Below, piece by piece: positions 1 through 5,731 of a DNA stretch of 7,954 bases. Position 1 is the first letter of the stretch. Each line of letters starts with the position of its first letter. The position numbers and the translations under genes are program-made. This DNA is from Clostridia bacterium (GTDB lineage Bacteria; Bacillota; Clostridia; Christensenellales; UBA1242). Under the pieces are notes generated by a model. It was not told the DNA's origin and searched no databases. It saw nothing but the letters and a program-made list of their open reading frames with translations. Location of the stretch: NCBI GenBank assembly GCA_017616705.1, contig JAFZXQ010000079.1, forward strand, positions 1-7,954. The letters run 5' to 3'.

Positions 1-1
1 A

Positions 2-157
2 TTACCTAAAGAACTTTGGGCCAATACTCATTTTAGTTTGGTTCTTCATGGAAGGCGAGTTTGCAAAGCAAGAAAGCCAATGTGTGAAGAGTGCAAGTTT
101 AGTGATGATTGCAAATATAACAAAGAAATAAAAAAGAAAAATAAGGGAAAGATTTAA
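2..157 (+). CDS. nth: Endonuclease III, C-terminal fragment (5' end outside window)
   Basis: Last 51 residues of a DNA glycosylase/AP lyase that removes oxidised pyrimidines in base-excision repair. The fragment enters at the window edge in frame with position 2 and ends at TAA 155-157. It shows the family's C-terminal signature: HGRRVC, then cysteines spaced C-x6-C-x2-C-x5-C (fragment residues 21, 28, 31 and 37), the four ligands of the [4Fe-4S] cluster used for DNA recognition. A short lysine-rich tail follows the last cysteine. The helix-hairpin-helix and the catalytic Lys/Asp lie upstream and cannot be seen. The gene ends 3 bases before obg, so the two are probably co-transcribed. The cluster spacing excludes most alternatives except MutY-type glycosylases; a MutY would normally continue with a further C-terminal domain, so Nth is favoured. 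Confidence 0.9.
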   Translation, partial: LPKELWANTHFSLVLHGRRVCKARKPMCEECKFSDDCKYNKEIKKKNKGKI

Positions 158-160
158 TAG

Positions 161-1435
161 ATGTTTTTAGATAGGGTTAAAATCTTCATAAAAGCAGGGG
201 CCGGCGGTAATGGCAAAACAAGTTTCCATACTGAGAAATTTGTTAGAAAAGGTGGTCCTGATGGTGGCGATGGCGGCAAAGGTGGCGACATTATTTTTGT
301 TGCCGATTCAAGTCTTGATAGCCTTGTTGATTTTAGGTTTACGAAACATTTTAGAGCAGAAAATGGTGAAAATGGTGGCTCTGCTAAGTGTACGGGTAAA
401 AACGGCTCAAACACCATTATTAAAGTTCCTTTAGGAACGGTTATAAGCGATGATGAAACAGGTGGAATAATTGCTGATATGACTTCTAACGGAGAAACAA
501 AAGTTGTTCTTCGTGGTGGTGAAGGTGGCAAGGGAAACGCTAGGTTTAAAACAAGTCGAAGACAAGCGCCAGCATTTTCTCAAACCGGTCAAAAAACTGA
601 AGAAAAAGCCGTTTGGCTTGAACTTAAAACTATTGCTGATGTTGGATTAGTTGGTTTTCCAAATGTTGGTAAAAGCACAATTTTAAGTGTTTTAACAAGC
701 GCAAAACCAAAAATTGCTAACTATCACTTTACAACGCTTAGCCCAAATCTTGGCGTTTGTGAAGCGCTTGGGAAAAGGTTTGTTATTGCCGATATTCCTG
801 GGCTTATTGAAGGCGCGAGCGAGGGTGTTGGCTTAGGTCATTATTTTCTTCGTCACGTTGAAAGAACAAGGCTTTTACTTCATGTTATTGATATTTCAGG
901 AAGTGAAGAAAGAGATCCTTACCTTGATTTTAAAGTTGTTAATAACGAACTTAAAAAATATGGCAAAGCCGTTTCAAACATTCCTCAAATTGTAGTTTTA
1001 AATAAATGTGATGCGCTTTTAGATAAAAAGCCAATAACAAGTTTTAAAGCAAAACTTGCTAAACTTAAAACAAAATATAACGTTGTTGAAATTAGCGCAA
1101 TGGCGCATCAAAATCTTGATGAACTTTTAAAGGTTATTGTTAGTGAACTAGATAAACTTCCTCCTAAAGAGAAGATTGACTTTGTTCCATTTGAATATGA
1201 GCGCCCTGATCCAAACAGATATGAAATAATAAGAGATGAAAGCGGAAACTTTGTTGTTGTTGGCGGATTTATTGATGAGCTTATTAGAAACGTTGTTTTA
1301 AGCGACCCAACAAGTTTTGCTTACTTCCAAAAAGTTTTGAAAGATAAGGGCATAATTAAAGAGCTTAAAAAACGTGGAGCCGATGAAAACTCAACAGTTA
1401 TTATTGGCGACATTGAATTTGATATGGTTGATTAG
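161..1435 (+). CDS. obg: Obg-family GTPase (CgtA), ribosome assembly
   Basis: 424-residue GTPase of the Obg family, which binds the 50S subunit precursor and links ribosome maturation to GTP/ppGpp levels and stress. Three domains are visible: the glycine-rich Obg fold (about 1-158, with GAGGNG, GGDGGKGG and GGEGGKGN), the G domain (about 159-335) and the C-terminal OCT domain (about 340-424). G motifs: G1 GFPNVGKS at 165-172, switch I NYHFTTL near 187-193 (His where many homologues have Pro), G3 DIPG at 211-214, G4 NKCD at 281-284 and G5 SA at 312-313. Length is typical of Bacillota Obg. The ATG is preceded by AAGGGA at 143-148, a slightly long spacing of 12 bases. The gene is 3 bases after nth and 8 bases before yhbY, so an operon is likely. 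No frameshift or truncation is seen. Confidence 0.97.
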   Translation: MFLDRVKIFIKAGAGGNGKTSFHTEKFVRKGGPDGGDGGKGGDIIFVADSSLDSLVDFRFTKHFRAENGENGGSAKCTGKNGSNTIIKVPLGTVISDDETGGIIADMTSNGETKVVLRGGEGGKGNARFKTSRRQAPAFSQTGQKTEEKAVWLELKTIADVGLVGFPNVGKSTILSVLTSAKPKIANYHFTTLSPNLGVCEALGKRFVIADIPGLIEGASEGVGLGHYFLRHVERTRLLLHVIDISGSEERDPYLDFKVVNNELKKYGKAVSNIPQIVVLNKCDALLDKKPITSFKAKLAKLKTKYNVVEISAMAHQNLDELLKVIVSELDKLPPKEKIDFVPFEYERPDPNRYEIIRDESGNFVVVGGFIDELIRNVVLSDPTSFAYFQKVLKDKGIIKELKKRGADENSTVIIGDIEFDMVD

Positions 1436-1443
1436 GGGGAAAG

Positions 1444-1728
1444 ATGGATAGTAAAACAAGAGCAAAATTAAGAAGCATTGCTAACACGCTTCAAACTGAA
1501 GTTTTAGTTGGCCAAAGCGGAATAACAGATAACGTTTTAGAGCAAATTAAAATGAATTTGGTTGCTCATGAAATTGTTAAAATTGGGTTATTAAATAATA
1601 GCGACCTTAAGGCAAAAGAGTTAATAAATGAATTAGCCGAAAGCCTTGGCGCTGAGCCAATTCAAGCAATAGGCAATAAGATGGTTATTTACAAATATTC
1701 ACCAAAGTGTAAGAACCATATTTTATAA
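1444..1728 (+). CDS. yhbY: YhbY/YqeI-family RNA-binding protein (CRM domain)
   Basis: 94-residue protein that is essentially one CRS1-YhbY (CRM) domain, an RNA-binding fold related to IF3-C/KH; family members associate with pre-50S ribosomal particles. Supporting sequence: the opening LRSIANTL, the VGQSGI segment with the GxxG loop at residues 23-26, a central AHEIVKIGLL strand and the closing IQAIGNKMVIYKYS strand. Length is normal for a single-domain member. The start ATG follows AGGGGG at 1434-1439, which overlaps the obg stop codon, so translation may be coupled to obg. An obg-yhbY pair is common in Bacillota, where nadD often follows; here a promoter and the T-box leader of pheS come next. 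No convincing terminator follows the gene. The C-terminus (CKNHIL) is a short, unconserved tail. Confidence 0.93.
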   Translation: MDSKTRAKLRSIANTLQTEVLVGQSGITDNVLEQIKMNLVAHEIVKIGLLNNSDLKAKELINELAESLGAEPIQAIGNKMVIYKYSPKCKNHIL

Positions 1729-1738
1729 TTGCTTTTTC

Positions 1739-1766
1739 TTGACAATTTATAACTATTTGTTATAAT
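1739..1766 (+). promoter_or_regulatory. Extended -10 housekeeping promoter for the pheST operon
   Basis: TTGACA (1739-1744) and TATAAT (1761-1766) are both perfect consensus hexamers separated by 16 bases. A TG at 1758-1759, one base ahead of the -10 box, makes it an extended -10 promoter. The expected transcription start is near 1773, just upstream of the T-box Stem I. The -35 box begins only 10 bases after the yhbY stop codon. Such a strong promoter fits a gene controlled mainly by termination in its leader. Confidence 0.92.
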
Positions 1767-1874
1767 AATAATATCTTAATAAAAAACTGTGAAGGTGGCT
1801 AAGTAGAGATTATTAATCCTAAACAGAGAAAAAGCCCTCGGCTGAAAGGCTTTTGGCACTGAATCTTCTTGAAT

Positions 1875-1877
1875 TTC
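1875..1877 (+). promoter_or_regulatory. T-box specifier codon UUC (Phe)
   Basis: TTC sits on the 3' side of the specifier internal loop, directly followed by A1878 and then the helix 1879-1883. This is the standard position: codon, purine, helix. It would pair with the GAA anticodon of tRNA-Phe. Another TTC at 1866-1868 is partly taken up by the upper helix and followed by a pyrimidine, so it fits less well. The assignment rests on a hand-drawn fold. Confidence 0.8.
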
Positions 1878-1954
1878 ACCACTGGAGTTGCTTGATGTTC
1901 TCAAGCCGGACTAAACCGTAAAAAGTAATGAGATAACCTTCTTAGGTTATGAAA

Positions 1955-1983
1955 TTAGGTGGTATCGTGCGGAAGCGCCCTAA
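1955..1983 (+). promoter_or_regulatory. T-box antiterminator with tRNA acceptor-end binding bulge
   Basis: Lower helix TTAGG 1955-1959 with CCTAA 1979-1983, seven-base bulge TGGTATC 1960-1966, upper helix GTGC 1967-1970 with GCGC 1975-1978, and a GGAA tetraloop. The bulge begins TGGT, which pairs with a tRNA 3' end ACCA, matching the A73 discriminator expected in tRNA-Phe. Relative to the usual T-box motif AGGGTGGNACCGCG, this copy lacks one G before TGG and has T in place of two of the C residues, yet all helices still form. Confidence 0.9.
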
Positions 1984-2007
1984 AAACAAGGGTGTTTTTT
2001 CTTTTTT
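1973..2007 (+). terminator. Intrinsic terminator of the T-box leader (regulated)
   Basis: Stem AAGCGCCCT 1973-1981 with AGGGTGTTT 1989-1997 (nine pairs, two of them G-U), loop 1982-1988, then a T-run broken by a single C (1995-2007). The left arm 1975-1983 is also the right arm of the antiterminator, so the two structures exclude each other; this is the switch itself. The T-run ends directly at the pheS ribosome binding site, so the whole decision is made before pheS. Confidence 0.93.
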
Positions 2008-2019
2008 AGGAGAAAGTTT

Positions 2020-3051
2020 ATGAAACAAAAAATTGAAGAATTAAACAAAGAGTTTGATGAAAACGTTGCTAAAGTTGATTCAGCTGAAGGCCTTGAAAAC
2101 CTTAGGCTTGAATATATGGGCAAAAAGGGCAAGGTTGCTCTTTTGATGCAAGATTTTAAAAACGTTAAAGATGAAGCAAAGAAAGAAATAGGAATGCTTG
2201 TTAACGCTCTTAAAAACAAAATTGAAACTAAAATTAGTGAGTTTAAAGAGAAGATAACAGATAAGCTTAACGAAAAAGAAGAGTTTAACGCTAAGCCTAT
2301 TGATTTTTCACTTCCTGTTAGTGATGGCGTTGGTTCACTTCACCCAAGAACAATTATTTTAAAAGAAGTTGAAGACGTTTTTGTTTCTATGGGCTTTAAC
2401 GTTGAAGATGGTTATGAAATTGAAACAGAGTATAACAACTTTGATGCTGTTAATGTTCCTGCTAACCACCCAGCGCGCGATATGCAAGACACGTTCTGGC
2501 TAGATAATGGCGAACTTTTAAAAACTCATACTAGCGCTGCTCAAAACAGAATTTTAAGAAAATATGGCCCACATTGTAAGGTTATTTTCCCAGGAAGATG
2601 TTTTAGAAATGAAAGCCTTGACGCTGGCCATGAAAACACATTCTTCCAAATGGAAGGAATTGTTGTTAGCGAAAATGTTAGCGTTTCAAACCTTATTTAC
2701 TTTATGAAGGAAATGTTAAAAGGCGTTTTCAAAAAAGATATTGAAGTAAGATTACGCCCAGGATTTTTCCCATTTACTGAGCCAAGCTTTGAGCTTGATG
2801 CTTCTTGCGCTTTTTGTGGCGGGAAGGGGTGTCCTTCTTGTGGCGGAAGCGGTTGGATTGAGCTTTGCCCATGTGGAATGATTCACCCTAATGTTTTAAG
2901 AAACGCTGGAATTGATCCTGAAAAATATACAGGGTTTGCGTTTGGGCTAGGTGCTGATAGATTAGTTATGCTTAAAACTGGTTTAAATGATATTAGGCAC
3001 TTAAATAGCGGAAATGTTAAACTCTTAAAGCAATTTAAGACTAAGATTTAA
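2020..3051 (+). CDS. pheS: Phenylalanine--tRNA ligase alpha subunit
   Basis: 343-residue catalytic subunit of the alpha2-beta2 phenylalanyl-tRNA synthetase, a class II enzyme that charges tRNA-Phe in the cytoplasm. The N-terminal 85 residues are a charged coiled-coil tRNA-binding arm. The class II core follows: motif 1 around 105-125 (SLHPRTIILKEVEDVFVSMG), HPARDMQDTFW near 150-160, TSAAQNR at 171-177, motif 2 around 187-212 (FPGRCFRNES, then HENTFFQMEG) and motif 3 at 295-308 (GFAFGLGADRLVML). An insertion at 253-264 carries two cysteine pairs (Cys253, Cys256, Cys261, Cys264) that look zinc-binding, just before GMIHPNVLRNAGID; Cys273 and Cys275 are extra. The ATG follows AGGAG at 2008-2012 with seven bases between. 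Expression is set by the T-box leader. pheT follows after 10 bases. Confidence 0.98.
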   Translation: MKQKIEELNKEFDENVAKVDSAEGLENLRLEYMGKKGKVALLMQDFKNVKDEAKKEIGMLVNALKNKIETKISEFKEKITDKLNEKEEFNAKPIDFSLPVSDGVGSLHPRTIILKEVEDVFVSMGFNVEDGYEIETEYNNFDAVNVPANHPARDMQDTFWLDNGELLKTHTSAAQNRILRKYGPHCKVIFPGRCFRNESLDAGHENTFFQMEGIVVSENVSVSNLIYFMKEMLKGVFKKDIEVRLRPGFFPFTEPSFELDASCAFCGGKGCPSCGGSGWIELCPCGMIHPNVLRNAGIDPEKYTGFAFGLGADRLVMLKTGLNDIRHLNSGNVKLLKQFKTKI

Positions 3052-3061
3052 GGAGAAAGCA

Positions 3062-5437
3062 ATGAAAATATCACTTAATTGGATAAATGAATTTGTTGAT
3101 TTAAAAGGAATAACTATTGATGAAATCAACAAAAAAATCAACCAAATGTGTTGTGAAATTGAAGAAATAACCGAAGTTGGAAAAGAAACAAGCGGTGTTG
3201 TTTTTGGGCAAATTCTTGAAGTTAAGAATCACCCAGACAGCAACCATCTTCATATTTTAAAGGTTGACGTTGGAACAGAAGTTTTACAAATTGTTTGTGG
3301 GGCTCCTAACGTTAGGGTTGGCATGGTTACTATGGTTGCAACTGTTGGCGGAAAGGTTAATGGCCAAAAGATCAAAGAAGCAAAACTTGCTGGCGTTGAA
3401 AGCTATGGAATGTGTTGCAGCGAAAGTGAACTCGGAATTGGAAGCGACGATGAGGGAATTGCTGATATTGACTTTAAAGTAACTTTAGGTCAAGACATCA
3501 AAGAAGTTTTACCAATTGATGACGTTATCTTAGAAATTGACAACAAAACTCTAACAAACCGCCCAGATCTTTGGGGACATTATGGAATGGCAAGAGAGTT
3601 TAGCGCTATCTTTGATAGACCACTTAAACCACTTCCTGTTTTAGAACTAGCAAAATTTAAAGGTTTAAAGAAAGTTAAAATTGACGTTAAAACAGATAAA
3701 TGTTTTAGATACTCAGCTATGAGCGTTGCCAACATTACTAAAAAGCGTCTTCCAATGCCGCTTAGAATAAGACTTAACTATACCGGCATGAGAGATATTA
3801 ACTTGCTTGCTGACATAACTAACCTTGTTATGTTAGAATTAGGTCAACCTATGCACGCCTTTGACAATAACCTTGTTAAAGATATTGTTGTTAGGGAAGC
3901 GGTTAAGGGTGATAAACTTTTAACTCTTGAAGGTGAAACTCATGAAGTTAACCCTGGCTCAATATTAATTTGTGATGGCAAAGACGAGCCTGTTGCTATT
4001 GCCGGAATTAAAGGCGGATTAAAAAGCGGAATAACTGATGAAACTAATAGCGTATTGTTTGAGTCAGCAACATTTGATTCAGGTGCAATTAGAAAAACTA
4101 GCAGGTCAATTGGCTTGATAACAGATGCTAGCCTTAGATATGAAAAATCGCTTGACCCAGAACTTGCTAGCATTGCAATGGCAAGAATTTTGAAAGTTTT
4201 AACAACCATTGATAAAAACGTTGTTATAACTTCAAGTTATAGTGACGTTTATAAAAAGAAATATGAAAAAGTAAATTTAACTATTGATAGTGAGTTTGTT
4301 AGCAAGAGAATTGGAATTAAAGTAACCAATGAAGAAATTGCAAAAATTTTAACAAAATTAGGATTTTCTTGCAAAATTTTGAAAAATCAGGTTCAAATTG
4401 CAGTTCCAACGTTTAGGGCAACCAAGGATATTAGCATCAAAGAAGATATTGTTGAAGAGGTTGCTAGAATGCTTAACTTTGGATTGCTTCAACCAAAACC
4501 ACTTGAATTTAGTGTTTTACCTGTTGAAAAAAATAGAGAGCATACTCTTGAATATGAAGCTAAATTAATGCTTGCTGAAAAATATGGCGCTAACGAAGTT
4601 CATTCTTATATTTGGAATTATGACAACTTTAATAAAGAGCATAAGATTGAAACTAAACCGGTTTTACATTTACTAGATAGTAAAAACGCAGGGCAGAGTT
4701 CAATTAGAAGCGAGATGGTTCCAACACTATTAAAATTTGTTAGTGAAAACAAAGAACAACTTGATGGCGAAGTTAGAATCTTTGAAATAGGAAGATGCGT
4801 TCCTAGTCTTGATGAAAACAAACTTGCTATTGAAGAAAAACATTTGGCAATCGCTTTTGCATCTCAAACTAAAACCCAAGAAGAATTGTTCTTCTGTGTT
4901 AAAAAGTTTTTAGTTGACTTTGCTTCAAATAAACTTTTACTTAATCTTGAATTTACTAAAGAGGGTAATGTTCCAAACTATATTCATAAAGTTAATTCTT
5001 GCTCAGTTAAAAATGGCGACGTTATTTTAGGATATTTTGGTTTAGTTAACCCAGCAACAACTAAGTGTATTGATAAAAAACTTAACATTTGTGTTTGTGA
5101 AATTGATTTTACTAAACTTTGTGAGAAAGAGGGTTATAAACAAAAAGTTAAAGTTCCTAGCGCATTCCAAAGCGTTAAGTTTGATCTTAACTTCTTAGTT
5201 GATAAAAATAAAACTTATGGCGAAGTTAGAGAAGCGCTAAATAAGGTTAGAAGTAAAATTCTAGTTGGAATTAACTTTGTTGAAGTTTTTGAAGGTGAAG
5301 TTTTAGGCGGCAAAAAGAGCATGCTATTTAACTTTGAAATTAATGGCAAAGATCATACGCTTTCAAGTGAAGAAATTGATAACTTTAGAAATGATGTTAT
5401 TGCCCAAATGGCTAAAAACGGATATGCTTTAAGATAA
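3062..5437 (+). CDS. pheT: Phenylalanine--tRNA ligase beta subunit
   Basis: 791-residue beta subunit, close to the usual full length of about 800, which partners PheS, binds tRNA and proofreads Tyr-tRNA-Phe. Domains in order: N-terminal segment; EMAP/tRNA-binding OB fold about 42-150 (HPDSNHLHILKVDVG, IVCGAPNVRVG); the IDNKTLTNRPDLWGHYGMAR segment at 159-178; the B3/B4 editing region about 210-370 (DITNLVMLELGQPMHAFD, GITDETNSVLFESATFD); the B5 domain about 400-475 (VPTFRATKDISIKEDIVEEV); a catalytically inactive class II-like core about 485-680; and the C-terminal ferredoxin-like anticodon-binding (FDX-ACB) domain from about 697 to the end. The start follows AGGAG at 3051-3055, which overlaps the pheS stop. 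It is co-transcribed with pheS and, 10 bases on, the zinc-ribbon gene. No lesions are seen. Confidence 0.98.
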   Translation: MKISLNWINEFVDLKGITIDEINKKINQMCCEIEEITEVGKETSGVVFGQILEVKNHPDSNHLHILKVDVGTEVLQIVCGAPNVRVGMVTMVATVGGKVNGQKIKEAKLAGVESYGMCCSESELGIGSDDEGIADIDFKVTLGQDIKEVLPIDDVILEIDNKTLTNRPDLWGHYGMAREFSAIFDRPLKPLPVLELAKFKGLKKVKIDVKTDKCFRYSAMSVANITKKRLPMPLRIRLNYTGMRDINLLADITNLVMLELGQPMHAFDNNLVKDIVVREAVKGDKLLTLEGETHEVNPGSILICDGKDEPVAIAGIKGGLKSGITDETNSVLFESATFDSGAIRKTSRSIGLITDASLRYEKSLDPELASIAMARILKVLTTIDKNVVITSSYSDVYKKKYEKVNLTIDSEFVSKRIGIKVTNEEIAKILTKLGFSCKILKNQVQIAVPTFRATKDISIKEDIVEEVARMLNFGLLQPKPLEFSVLPVEKNREHTLEYEAKLMLAEKYGANEVHSYIWNYDNFNKEHKIETKPVLHLLDSKNAGQSSIRSEMVPTLLKFVSENKEQLDGEVRIFEIGRCVPSLDENKLAIEEKHLAIAFASQTKTQEELFFCVKKFLVDFASNKLLLNLEFTKEGNVPNYIHKVNSCSVKNGDVILGYFGLVNPATTKCIDKKLNICVCEIDFTKLCEKEGYKQKVKVPSAFQSVKFDLNFLVDKNKTYGEVREALNKVRSKILVGINFVEVFEGEVLGGKKSMLFNFEINGKDHTLSSEEIDNFRNDVIAQMAKNGYALR

Positions 5438-5447
5438 GGAGAAAACA

Positions 5448-5702
5448 ATGGAAAAGATTTGTCAAAGTTGCGCAATGCCAATGGAAAGCGCTGAACTTTA
5501 TGGAACTAATAAAGATGGTTCTGTTAATGAAGATTATTGCAAATATTGTTATGACAAAGGTGAGTTTATTCAAAAAGTTTCAATGGAAGAATTTATTGAT
5601 ATGTGTTCACAATTTGGTGAGCAAGCCGGCATGACAAATGAGCAAATGAAAGAATACTGTTCAAGTGTATTCCCAACATTAAGAAGATGGAAAAAACAAT
5701 AA
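5448..5702 (+). CDS. Small zinc-ribbon domain protein of unknown function
   Basis: 84-residue soluble protein built on a putative zinc-ribbon domain of the Zn_ribbon_2 type (recalled family PF12674; not searched). Two CxxC knuckles, Cys5/Cys8 (CQSCAMPM) and Cys31/Cys34 (YCKYCYDKGEF), frame the conserved ELYGTNKDGSVNEDYC stretch. They are followed by helical EEFIDMCSQF and MTNEQMKEYC segments and a PTLRRWKKQ end, the usual closing of this family. The biochemical role of the family is not established; in some proteins the domain is fused to transcription regulators, but no such partner is present here. The start is set by AAGGAG at 5436-5441, overlapping the pheT stop, with a 10-base gap. It is therefore the last gene of the T-box-controlled pheST transcript, ending at the terminator 5701-5731. 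Confidence 0.85.
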   Translation: MEKICQSCAMPMESAELYGTNKDGSVNEDYCKYCYDKGEFIQKVSMEEFIDMCSQFGEQAGMTNEQMKEYCSSVFPTLRRWKKQ

Positions 5703-5731
5703 AAAAATCCCGCTTAGGCGGGTTTTTTGTT
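5701..5731. terminator. Bidirectional intrinsic terminator between convergent genes
   Basis: Stem CCCGC 5709-5713 with GCGGG 5718-5722 and tetraloop TTAG, flanked by an A-run (5701-5707) and a T-run (5723-5728). The A-run becomes the U-tract for transcripts coming from the minus strand, so the same hairpin ends both the phe operon and the convergent membrane-protein gene. The stop codon of the minus-strand gene (5714-5716) lies in the loop, and that of the plus-strand zinc-ribbon gene (5700-5702) is at the foot of the structure. Confidence 0.92.

Larger units (their letters stand above)
1773..2007 (+). ncRNA. T-box riboswitch leader, tRNA-Phe responsive
   Basis: cis-acting leader that binds tRNA-Phe and lets transcription continue into pheST when the tRNA is uncharged. 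Structure read by hand. Stem I base: AACT 1785-1788 with AGTT 1886-1889, then a kink-turn-like internal loop. The next helix is GGTGG 1794-1798 with CCACT 1879-1883. The specifier loop carries the AGTA (loop E/S-turn) motif at 1802-1805 on its 5' side. An upper helix is GAGATT 1806-1811 with AATCTT 1862-1867. Distal elements are AGAGA 1825-1829 and hairpin AAAAGCC 1830-1836 with GGCTTTT 1848-1854. The specifier is TTC 1875-1877, followed by the usual purine. Later helices: GCTTGA 1890-1895 with TCAAGC 1901-1906 (Stem II-like) and ATAACCT 1933-1939 with AGGTTAT 1944-1950 (Stem III-like). The T-box motif, antiterminator and terminator follow. Identity is supported independently by the downstream pheS gene. 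Confidence 0.95.

Noticed and set aside
250..290. GGTGGY-type tandem repeats in the 5' part of obg
   Set aside because: They encode the conserved glycine-rich Obg fold and are not an independent DNA repeat.
154..531. Open minus-strand frame opposite the 5' half of obg
   Set aside because: Proline/serine-rich product is the antisense shadow of the glycine-rich Obg repeats; no ribosome binding site or homology.
1724..1751. Imperfect inverted repeat TATAATTG / CAATTTATA after yhbY as a terminator
   Set aside because: AT-only weak stem, no following T-run, and it overlaps the -35 box of the pheS promoter.
1866..1868. Alternative TTC as the T-box specifier
   Set aside because: Two of its bases pair in the upper helix and it is followed by a pyrimidine; TTC 1875-1877 fits the canonical position better, though this was judged by hand folding.
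1980..2219. Open minus-strand frame opposite the 5' end of pheS
   Set aside because: It is antisense to the terminator and the coiled-coil coding region, with no family features.
1079..4413. Repeated palindrome AACGTT (nine copies found by eye, e.g. 1079, 1289, 1531, 2062, 2161)
   Set aside because: Eight of the nine are Asn-Val codon pairs (AAC GTT) in the reading frames, so codon use explains them without a binding site or modification motif.
3264..4821. Several open frames within pheT on both strands (3264-3482 plus, 3940-4209 minus, 4618-4821 minus)
   Set aside because: All lie inside the well-conserved pheT frame and have no recognisable domain or start signal.
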